Assembly (NCBI GenBank): GCA_029964075.1 | Contig: CM057149.1 | Coordinates: forward strand, 2,118,465 to 2,182,464 | Source: Patiria pectinifera | Taxonomy: Eukaryota > Echinodermata > Asteroidea > Valvatida > Asterinidae | Length of the DNA: 64,000 nucleotides | Reading direction: 5' to 3' | Shown here: one piece after another, positions 24,301 through 36,300 of the stretch | Position numbering within the stretch: the stretch's first letter is position 1 | Layout: each line of letters opens with the position of its first letter | Notes under the pieces: model-generated | Told to the model about the DNA's origin: nothing | What the model saw: only the letters and a program-made list of their open reading frames with translations | Databases searched by the model: none | Position numbers and translations under genes: made by a program

Positions 24301-27300
24301 CTTAAAAGTATAGTATAAAGTCTTGGGGCAGCATAGAAAAATCAGTTCAATTTTTTTTCCTGACATTCAAATTGTATGCATGTACATGTACACGCATCTT
24401 CCTTGCTTCCCTCCATCACACTGCTAATTTACCTGTAACAAGTGTACAAACTGTCTGCTTTTGTGTAAAGTTCTACAAATGTTTCCATAATGAGTAAGAT
24501 TACGTGTATGTAGGTTAAATTTGGAAAAATCCTTTTTTAATGTCAGAGGATATACATGAACATGTACATGTACATGCTGAGCAAAGACTTGACATTAAAA
24601 ACATTTGTTTAGGAATTCACAGGAGTCACACCAGTATTAGTGCTGTACATTTTTGAATAATTTAGTGTGCAGTTATTGGAACTTGGATATTATTGAATAT
24701 TTGAATATTCGAACATTGACACTCAGATAAAAAACTTTCGTTGAATATCGTGTATTTATCAATATATTTTTTCCATCTTGCCGACTAGCTGATAGTTGAC
24801 AGATTTTACAGGCTATGCAAATTAGGGCTACTATTCCTCTCAGAAACTCCCAAATCATGCGTGTAAAGTGGCTGTCCACAAAAATGTGGCATTTGACAAA
24901 CAAAACCACTCAACATACACATAAAACAACATCTCAGGCTTTTTCTGTCATCTTCCCAAGACCACATTTTTTGAGAAATGCTGTTCAGGTATTGGGCGGA
25001 TTATCAAATATTCAGATATTCGGTATATTCAACGCAAAAGCCACTATCGGTTCTCCATGCAAAACCTTGTGCTCTTTGTTCATCTCTTGTCTTTAGAATT
25101 AATACTTGTGTAAGGAGTACTTCAAATTATCTCAAGAAACCTCAGACAAAGGAATTCCAGCCTGCATTCCCAGTACAAGAACTCAGTATGAACTCTGCAC
25201 ATGGCGCGTGCCGTGCAGCCATTATCTCTAGCTTCAAACTGGTTTGATGAAATGCGATGCCCCAGTGTCCCGTGGAGAAGATGCGATCATTTTTGATGGC
25301 AGCATGTGGAGCAGTGTGCTATCAGTAACAGGAGGGATGAGACTGACTGTCTCCTAACGTCTTCTAGACATGTAGCAGCCCTTAATCTTTGACCTAGATT
25401 GTTCATCTGAGATCTTATATAAAGAGGTTGGTGTCATTGCGGTCATTGGCTATTATTCAGCTGTAAACCAAATGTTTACACCTGTAGTTGATGTACATAC
25501 ATGCATTTACATGTAATGTTGAATGACTGAAATTTTTCACTGCATTGCATTTAAAGATTAATGTGGCAAATTTTGACTAATTATGATTATTACATATTTG
25601 AAACAATCTAGAACATAGAAAATGAAATAAGGGGAGTTTTAGCCGTAAAAAAATGACAGTTCAAAATCTCTGCTTAAAACCCGGAAGGAAAGCAAAAGCC
25701 GTCAGGAGCATCTGCTAGTGCTACCGGTACAAGCCCCTTTTTCATTACGTCAAACGACTGTTTTGTGCTGTACTTCTACATGCGAATAGTGAATGCATTT
25801 CACACATTTTGATTTATGATTCGCTCATGTATTGAAACAATTTAGGCCTATTGTCAGACTGCGCATCCAGACTCCATGACCTTTTGATCACGAGTCACAA
25901 ACCCTAACCACTAGGCCACACTCCCCACAAACAGTCACAGACAGTCACAAGACAGTCCCAAGACAGTCCCAAGACAGTCATAGACAGTCACAAACAGTCA
26001 AAATTCACTTCCACTTCCCCTGCTGTACTTTTAACAAAGGCTAGTCACCAATAGTCAGATTTTACATGTACTTGTACCGGTATGTCAAGCAAACACTGGT
26101 CAACAGACAAAGCATGCAAGTTGTGGTCACAGCTGTTTTATCACTCACCCGGAGTCAAAGCATAGCTGTATCAAGTTACTTGAACAGTCCCAGCCAGTCA
26201 ATCCTGCTTTATGTAGGCTGGGATTGGGAACTGTTGAAAACAGTCACTTGTTTGATTTTGGCGGAAAGGACTACCATACTTGGCACGGAATGTACATGTA
26301 CATGTGTACGTTTGCATAGAAGGCTTAAGAAACTTTGGCAAAGCTCATGGCTCTGCATTTGTTTTTGTTTTTAAGAACATTCCACAAGAGGAAAGGTATT
26401 GTCAGTAGATTGGAGTTGAAGAGAGGTTTGCTTCTTGTCAGCTTCTAGGATGACTGATGGCATCTGCGGTGTTCGATACATGCTGATACACATGTATAAA
26501 TCACATTATGTATCACATGAATTCACCCCTGGACTCAGACATCAGTCATTAATTACCTTCCTGTACACACGTATGCATACATGTACATGTACATTGTACA
26601 AACTGAAATTTGGTGTGCAAATCAACGTTAGACTGGACTCCACTGGTGCCTTGTCAAGCTATTCTTAATTGTCGTTGTGACTTTACACCGCCGAGTCTCC
26701 CCATTTGCTGTCTACTCAGCCATGCATTTGCCATCTGCCTTGCTTTTACACATTGACACAGTGCTCGTACCGACTCCCCCCCCCTTTCCCCCTCCACCCC
26801 TTGAGTCTTAACTCCCCAACACATCAATTTTTAATGCTGCATGAATCATCCAAGATCCTATTAAATTTTGGTCATTTTCTGCCTCAAGATGAATAATGCA
26901 GGCGACCAACAGTTTTGCAAGGTATAAAGTCAATAATTGTCCACAGGCATTTGAAAAGGAAAGGGCAATCCAATAATATTGCACACTTTGGTTACTTTAC
27001 AAGATTACCGGTATTTGTAGTGTTCTCATATTGTGTGAAAATTGGGAGAAGTTCGGTTAATTTGATCCTGCAGCCTTTGTAGTTGTACATGGTTGTAGTA
27101 ACGTGACAGTGTGCTTAAGCGATTTAGGAATTGTGATACAAATAACAACACAGAAATGGGGCTCATTTCTAATCTAGCCCTACGGTGCAGATTAAAGTAG
27201 CTGTGTGTGTACATTATTGTCTAAAAAAAAAATTGGGCAGATTGCCAAAGTTTGACTGGCCATACATGGAATTGCATAAATTTACTCTATGGGCTAATTG

Positions 27301-30300
27301 CTGATTGGGTTCTAGGGATGAGCAATGATGATAATGAGGATGCCGCCTAAGTCCCTTGGGGCAACAATATGCAAGACTGTGGATTCCTGTGTGATAAATC
27401 CTTTGTGAATGGGTAGCACAACTGCAATGTGTTACTCAGTTCCCCCTGATTGGACTGCACTAGCCAGTGCCATGAAGGCAGGCAATGAATGCTTGGAATG
27501 ATTTCAGCCTGTAATTTTTCATAAAGTTCGGGATTTGACCTCATTATCGCGTGCGCTGCGGACTGACTGTTTTAGTTTTTAATGATTACTCTATTTCCAT
27601 TAATTTTGTTTTTAAAGCAAAACATTTGGCCTTATGCCAGAGCATATAATCATTAACATTGTATATGTAGCCTATATTAGTTCATGTAAATCAGTGCCAG
27701 TCACAACATGTACAGTTGTACCTGTAATGTGCATAGAAGTACATTGTACACCCAGGTGGCTTTGTCAAGGGCGTCAATTGCTTCTCAAAAGGGGGGGGGA
27801 CATACCTTGGTGAGCACTTACAACAATGTATGCAAGCGCGAAGCCCTAACGGCGTGGGGTTCGGGACCTGCATTTTTTCAGAAGTAAATGTACAAGTGCA
27901 CAGGTGTAAATGTACTGTTCAAGTGCACAGTAATGCATACAGTATAATATTGTACAAATATTGTACAATTTTTGACAAAGCATTCATTGAAGAAACTAGC
28001 CAGCTACACGTCAGTCCACCCTCTTCCGTGTGCCACTCCACCAGCAAAACTGGAACCTATCCAGGTTTTGGACCAGGGTTGCAAAGTGGAAATTTATCCC
28101 CCCCTAAAAAAAACCCAAACAAACAAACAACAATTTTTTTGGTTTAAAGTGCGCCACCCAATTTTTTGAATTACCTGTAATAGTTCAGGATGCTGATGTC
28201 CGTGTAGTTGCATATTTCTATTGTTATATCACTAATATAGGCAACTTTTTTTCTCTGAGGTAAGTGTGCCTTTTGCGTGTTCCTGCCTACAGTCTCCATG
28301 ATTTAGATGAAGGTCTATATCATGAAATGCTATGAAATTGGGTCCAGTTTAATAAAGTTCAAAGAATTATGTTGAAAGCGGGCTATTACATCATTGATTT
28401 TGAGTAGGGAGGGGGGGGGGTGTTGGAAGTGTGACACCCCTCATGATTCACCTGTGTTTTTAAGAATACAAAGTGAGTGCATGTTTTCCCTGAATGCTGA
28501 CAGAATTAGGATAGGATTTGACAGCCGCACACCTGCTGGCTTGCGTTGTGCATGTACTAGGTTTGTACCATTGACTAGAGAGATTATGTTAGCTTGAATC
28601 AACCCACAGGTGGCTGTATAGATCCAGACAGTGAAAGAAAAACCATGAAAAGACAGATTTGTTTGGCATGAGCAACCTGAAGCCTAGGAGAGACCCAGCC
28701 TGGATGGGTAGAAGCCAATTTGTCAACAAGTTGGGGGTTTGAGTGCAGATGTCAACATGTTCTATTATTAGTACAGGTGTGCGGTCTGGAATCATTTCCA
28801 CTGGTTTGATCAACCAGACACAAGTGTGATGGTCATGTTCATTGCAAAAATTACCTTGTCTCGGCTGCATTTCGACAGGTAAGTTTCTTGCACTGCTTTA
28901 GTTTTGTTTCTTGGGAAACATAAAGTTATCCTTTCAAAAACATTAATATTTCCCTGGGTTGTCCAGCTTCACCCCAACACTCCATACCCCCTCCTCCCTA
29001 ACAAAACACCTGTGTTGGTTTCAGCTCTGTCCTTGTTAGAATTTTACCAGGAAAATAGGTTCTCTTTTATCATATTTTATTCATTTTTTTATGAGAAAAT
29101 TATTTCAATCATGTTGCTCTTCATGTACCGGTATATTATAACATGACCTACTGGTAGTTTTGGGTCATCATATTGTAATATGGTACTGCAAAGGTATTTT
29201 TTTGTCAGTTTGCGTGCATGCATTCATTGGTACACATACAGGTACGTACATGCAGATTAAATTCCATCCACTGCATTTGTCAGTCATTGTACTGTTCTCA
29301 AGCTCAGTTCAAACACCGCCTTCCATTACACAAGATATCGCCCTGCAAATTAATAAGCTCAGAGTGTGTAAAAATGACTCTCAAAATTCAAGGATTTGGG
29401 TCATTTTGGTCAAGGAGATCCCTCGAGTACTCTGGCCTGGGATGTAATTTAACAGTGGTCATCCGGTCACACCTTGTTTAGCGTTGACCCAGTTCCATTA
29501 CAACCGCCTTCAGGAGTCCACTCACCCATCCCCACCTTCTATTGTACCATCGTCTCCGGTTACATCAACCCAATCCCACTGAACACCCATCCATCTTGCC
29601 CATATTGACACAACACAGTAATGCGTTGATGAGCCATCAGGTCTCTGCGTTAATCACATTGTCTCGCATCTCGGAGCGGTGTGGGTCCCAGGGGAGAGAT
29701 AGACAAATACTAAAGAGCAGAGTCACGATTTCTGACTCCTCGTGGAAATTGGTTTGCGCTAGCACGTCTCAGTGTGCCGCTGCGGCTGGTAGTAGCTGTG
29801 ATGACGCCCGGATAGCAATACAAGCATGCACGTGCTAGGTCCCTCTGGTCCAGGTTTTTCCGGCTGGTGATGGCATTGGCCTCTTGGACCCCTTGCTCCC
29901 TTTCCATTCACTCATTCACTCCAATTGCTCGGGTGGATGCAGCAGCCTTTTGTTCAGTATTTTGTCAAGCACACACAGGGACATGGGAGTGTGTTTCAGC
30001 ATGGTGTCATTGCATACCTTTACATAGCTGCTTGTGATGCTCTGTGTTGTCTCCGCAGCCAATGGATTTGTGATCTGTTGCATGAAATCATACAGAATCA
30101 GGTATGAACTTGATCATTTCTCAGTATTTCATCTAAAATTAGATTATGAGTAAGTTTTTACTCTGAGGAACACCTATAAAATGTTAATTGGCCATTTTTA
30201 TCATTCTTGTGTTATTCTTTATTCATGTTACTATATTCTTACTGACAGCAGAAACAAATTTCCAAACGACCACGCATATATAAAAGTATGTACATGTAAA

Positions 30301-33300
30301 GATGTTTTAAAACATCTTGGCACGTGGTATCTTTACTGAATTCAGGTAGGCTGAGCATGGGAAGTGCATTTAACCACTTGCAACTTCAGATGTGCTTTAT
30401 GACAGCGAGTAACAGCTCAAAAATTTGTCTTACTACAAATCTTTGCAAAGAAGAAATTCAGGCCCACACAATGCTTTTTCCAGAATGAACCATTGTATCA
30501 TGCCATTGAGTACCTAGCCCGTCCATACAGTGCCTCTACCTTCAGATATTGCAGCAAAGGTCAAGATTCTTCCCCTTAGCTGTCCATTTCATAATTGGTT
30601 TGGATGACTGATGCAAACGCATAAAGACATCTTTCAAATCATAGTTATTTGTGTGGCTTATAGTTATACTCCAATATCTTTGCCTGAAGGAGGACATTTT
30701 TCTCCAAAGATGTTGACAAGCTGCAAAGTCTTCTTAAGACGCTTCTAAGATATGCAGAAGGCTTGTGCAATCTGAGATTGTTTAACAAGAATCCCTGCTT
30801 GCATTGTTGGCATTGTGTCAGTCTGTTGAGATTTGAGAATGGTAGCAGGGGTCAATAACCTGATATACTCTAGAACTGGACTGCATGTGTGTACATGTAC
30901 ATGTACTACATTGTGTATGTGCAGTACATGTACAGATAATCATGGACTGTTCTTGGACAGGTACTGAAGGTATGAATGGGTCCAGTTTTGTGCTGTCTCT
31001 GTTACATCTGGCACTATGATTTTATATTTCTGGATGCACTCCTTAATGCAGTCATCCTCCAAGAGTGATTATGAATACCAGACTACCTACATGTACATGT
31101 ACCCAACAAATTAAAAACGCCCTTGAAATTGTTCTTAATGAGGAATGGCAAATTACCAAGTATCAAGTTAAGACAGACAGAAATATGTCTTGTGAATAGT
31201 TTGGTTGCAGTAACTGATGCTACATAACATTTGAACCAGCCAACTGACCCCGGCAAGCTCGGTGGTCGAGTGGTAAGACCTCTGCACTAGTAAGCAGGGG
31301 GTCGTTTGTTCGAGTCCCAGCCGAGTGATTTTTTTCTCACAATCACTCGGGATAACGCCAAATTTACAATGTTTATTAAAAATACGTCGGTGATGGCCAA
31401 AACCCAACAATGGCTTTACTTTTAATTTAAAAATAATGAATTGGTTCTTCTGACTTGAGGAAAAATTGAGTAACTCGTTTTGGCTTTCAGAAAGTCTTAG
31501 CCAATGCAGCAACAATCCATATTGCTGCATTGGTAGTTTCAGTTTCCACTCATTACTTGAGATTATAATTGTTTCCACTTGGATACTCCATTAAGTACTC
31601 GTACTCTGAGGTCCATGTACTAGTACTTGTACTAGGATGACTTGTACTCGGATGACAAAGTACTTTACAAAACTTGTACTCAAAGATCCAGGTACTTAGA
31701 CTTTGTACCTGTTAAACAACCCCCTGCTTACTAGTGCAGAGGTCTTACCACTCGACCACCGAGCTGCCGGGGTCAGTTGGCTGGTTCAAATGTTATGTAG
31801 CATCAGTTACTGCAACCAAACTATTCACAAGATGGAATTTGCATCCGGGTGATGTAAATTCAATTTCTGGTATTGCCCTTTACCAAAGTACATACTCAGT
31901 GTTATTCCGAGTGCTTGTGAGAAAAAATCACTCGTGTGGGACTCGAACCCAAGACCTCAGTGCAGACGTCTTACCACTCGACCACCGAGCTTGCCAGGGT
32001 CAGCTGGCAGGTTCAAATCTGTTCAAATCTGAAGCAGTGGGTAACGCTACCAAACTATTCAAAAGATGGAATTTGCGTCCCAGTGATATTAATTCAATAT
32101 GGGGTTTTGCCCTACACTGATGTATTTCTGTTCTTTTCACAATCACCTGGGACAACACTTTTTATAAAAAACAGTCTTTATAAAAAATATGTTGGTGAAG
32201 GGCAAAACCAAATATTGAATCAGCCAGATGCAAATTCCATCACATGAAAATTAAAGCCATTAGGATAAATTCAGTTTAAGTGATCATTAGAATATTCAGC
32301 AAAGAAGCATTTTGTTTACTTGCACTGGTCGAGCAAGGATTCTTACAAACTTACATACTGTATTGACACTGTACTTTTTAAAAATATCAATAAAACCTCC
32401 ATAAAGCTCACAAAGCATCCATGAGAAACAGTACCTCTCAATGCAAATTTACCAATGGCACTAATTTTGTCCAGAATGTGCTGTATCAACACATCTTCCT
32501 GTATATGTACCATACCGGTAGGTTAAAATAAGTTTTTAAATAGTGAGCTGGTGAACTGGGAACTAGTTTGGAAAAGATTGAAACACATGGCCTTAAACTG
32601 CCTGTCATATGTTACTCTACAGCTGAACAATAGACCTACTGCACTGTGTGCCCTCACTGGGGGTATTTGGATTTATTTTTATTTATAAATTCACAGAAAT
32701 CAGATGCAAAAGATTTCTTGATGATTTTACTCAACCAAAATTGTGATAAGTTCATTGTACCCACCAACAGAGGGCAGTATTCGTTACACTTCTATCAAAA
32801 TGTTTTCATCTAAAGTTGGAAAGTCCTGATAAATCAAATTAGCCCCCTCTGTTGCTCAGTTTGAGAAATGTGAAGAGATCCATACAAGTTCCCTGCTGCT
32901 GTGCCTTGAACTTGTCTCAGTCAGAGTAAGCTACAGTGACATGTAGTGCCTACTCATGACACCTATTAGTGTTGTAGTACTCGAACTCAGTGTGAGTACA
33001 GCTCAAGTACTTTTGGGAATACTCGAGTATCAAAATACTCATACTCGAATTCACAGTACTGGTACTCCAAAAGCAAAGTACTTTGGTTCGACTATCCATC
33101 ATCAAAGTACTCGTACTCGATTATTGGACTTGAGGAAAAATTGAGTAACTCGTTTTGGCTTTCAGAAAGTCTTAGCCAATGCAGCAACAATCCATATTGC
33201 TGCATTGGTGGTTTCAGTTTCCACTCATTACTTGAGATTATAATTGTTTCCACTTGGATACTCCATTAAGTACTCGTACTCTGAGGTCCATGTACTAGTA

Positions 33301-36300
33301 CTTGTACTAGGATGACTTGTACTCGGATGACAAAGTACTTTACAAAACTTGTACTCAAAGATCCAGGTACTTAGACTTTGTACCTGTTCTCATTCTCAAG
33401 GGTCAAAGTGGTACTCGAGTGGTACCCGATCGCTTGGTACTTGGCAGTACTTTGTACTTCGATAAAAGTACTCGACTACAACACTGCCTATGTTTTTCTG
33501 TAACGTTCCATGCAGTACATTTCACCCAAACTTAAAACTACATAATGTACACGTAAATTACAGAACGGTTTTACCACATTTGTACTTCAGAAGTCTAACG
33601 TGATGAGATTGTATTTATTTCCCCTTTAAAACTTGTGACTCGAGTCAGTCTAGCCTGGTATATTATTATGCAAAATTTGTAGCATGTTTTATTGTGTACA
33701 TGTACATGTACCTCTATTCAACGGGTGTTAAATTATGTTTTGTGAGTTTTGTTTCATATATCAGTATAAGTTGGAGAAAATTATGGTCATCTTTTTAACA
33801 AAAAGGGCATTCTCAATATCAGACTGGCAGACAGAAGGAGAAGATGAAGGCCCCATGTGTAAAGTGCCTGGAAAAAAATACTTTAATGTAAGAAATGTTG
33901 CTTAAATTAATGGTATGGTCTTACTTTTTCAAGAGATCAGTAGACTGTCTCTGTTCTAGCCTGTTGACCCCCACCTACATTGTACACCATGCAGTTTAGG
34001 TGGCTCAATATAAGTGTTACTCATTCTGATACCTAGTGCATGAATTCTAAACAGGTACCACACAGTAAATGTACATGTAGGTCTCTGAATATTGATGACC
34101 ATAAGCCCTCATTGGTGCCTGGATAGATGACGACTAGACTGGTTCACCTGGTCTCCTTGCTAGATGCAACCAGTGACTTCATCTGGCAGTTTGAGAATGG
34201 CTTTTTCCCCTACCTCCGTGGTTTTAACAGTCTGAATAGAGAGTTTGAACAGAGTGCTGTTGCTGTGGACAGGTCTTTGTCTCTCTGAAAAATCAATGAT
34301 TAGAAAGCTTGATGAAAAGAAGCCATAGTGAAAGGCTTCACATTTTCTTTTTTTAATTTTGAAAGATTGTTGGTGGAAGCGAAACAAAATCAACTTAAAG
34401 GGAATATACAACATTTGCAAACATCGAAAAATAAAACTACCAAAATTTTACGAAATACCTTACTAGGATGTTGGTAAATGACAGTCTCAAGCATCTTGTA
34501 AAATTATGGCACCTGGTGTGATGTCATTTTCAAGAGAATGTTATTTTTGTACACATTTCCAACGGTGGTCGGCCGACCACCGTTGGAAATGTGGTCGACC
34601 GACCACCGTTGGAAAATCCTAACCATTTTTCAACTACTGCTCCGAATTTACCATTTTTTCAGTCCAAATTTTGTTTGCTATTGGTTACATGTTCATGAAC
34701 GGGTGCAGGCCAGCTAGACTGGTTCCCTTACCTTACAATTTTCCATCATCTATAAATTGATCCATTTTATCTTTTGTGGAGTCAGGGAACCAGACTACTT
34801 GAACATTTTTGTTTTTCTTGGTTTTTCCAACCTTTTCGAGCACAAAACTTCAAAAATGTCAGTGTAAACAATATTTGACCTATTATACTAACCCCTCAAA
34901 TAGTTCTTTTCTGAAAATTACAGCAAAAGCCAATGATGTACATTCCCTTTAAGGAGTTTTAGAGAGAGGCAGTACAAGGAATACATGTAAGAATTAAATC
35001 AGGGCACATGCAATCTTGTTTTATTTAAGAACAAAAAAAAGAGCTTCCCAAACTTTATGTGAAGGGCCTATGAATTAAAAAGATACAACATTTTTGCATG
35101 AATGCATACTGGGACAGTTTTCCATAGTACTGCTTTGAAATATTCCCAGTCTGCAAAACTTGTGAGCTGTTTGGTGAAATTCCTGTCCCTTTTTCAGTTT
35201 TGGGATCATCCCTTAAGATAGAACTTTTTTGTAGAAATGTGATGCGGGTTTTCTCCTACAATGTTAAACATAGAGATTAAACTAATGCTGATTTGTTGAG
35301 AAGATCATGGACCGTTAACATGTGGTTAGAGCAACAATGAGTGTTGTCCCAGGAGGAGGAGAAAGGTATCCCAAGACATCAGTAGATAGTGGTCACTTCC
35401 CATCAGTCATATCCCTCTGTAAGCAACAGGTGAGGGAAGGCATTACTTCAGGTGCTGCAAGTATTGCCAAGAAGCACTAAGATGTGTTATTAAAAAGGGT
35501 CGATCACCTGTGCAACGGAAGCTAGGAGCATGGCTGGTGGAAGGTACCGTGTGAATTCAGTTGGGAGTGTAGAGATTGAGGCAACATGGTGGGTTAGGAG
35601 GCAATGTGCCCTCTGACATACATGTACCACGGTTAGTTTGTGGAGTTGGTGACAAAGACAAGATAAGTTTGCGGTAGCACCCATGTGAATAAATCTCTTT
35701 TGTGAGTATGTGTGGTTCTGAAAAGAACCGGAGGGACTCAGCGTTTCGAACAGTATGCTTGACCAAATGTGAAAAATATGTTGTAGATATATTGAGCTTT
35801 CTTCATTTTCATAAAAAATAAAGTAGGTATTATCTTATTGACTTGTAACTGTGATAATGTCATGTAATTTGCATGTATACTCTATAGGAGTTGGTGACGT
35901 AAGCAGATCTTTGGTCAGTCCTGTTGTAATGTGCTGTACTCACTGTTACATGTATATTTAATACACTTCAGTCCTTTGTTCCAGGTCTACATGTCAGGTA
36001 AGTGTCATGTTCAAGTCCTAGATTATATCTCAAAATTAACCACATCACAAAAATAAGTCCTAAACATTGTACTGCAATGCTGTAATTTGTGCTATGATGC
36101 AAATACATTGTAACTGTTGTGAGAGTTGTATTGGGTTGTGTCTTTGGAGACTCGGGACCTTACTTTGGACAATCTATCGATCATTCAGATCTTCATTGAC
36201 CCCTTCTGTGCTTTTTGAAAGTGGCTTCATGCTGACCAATCAGATCACCATTGACGTACATGTAGTATCAAACTGAAGAGATCTGTAACATATGAACAAC

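Larger units (their letters stand above)
31188..32245. repeat. tRNA-derived SINE cluster with a near-perfect inverted pair
   Basis: The word GGTCGAGTGGTAAGACCTCT (A-box-like) with GTTCGAGTCCC (B-box-like) occurs on the + strand at about 31262-31318. It recurs inverted at about 31737-31760, with another copy at 31945-31990. The arms 31188-31306 and 31714-31832 are reverse complements, differing by about three changes over about 119 bp and separated by 407 bp. Translated frames of 103-136 codons in this region are SINE sequence, not genes. It lies in intron 3 of the main gene. Confidence 0.8.

Noticed and set aside
24000-24305. 101-codon frame as an exon of the main gene
   Set aside because: The middle looks protein-like, but only weak or GC-type splice sites are available and its frame cannot join exon 1.
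31262-31320. Functional tRNA gene
   Set aside because: A-box and B-box are readable but there is no acceptor stem, and several damaged copies lie nearby; a SINE explains it.
31168-32247. Frames of 103-136 codons on both strands
   Set aside because: They are translations of SINE and foldback repeats; similar peptide strings recur because the DNA repeats.
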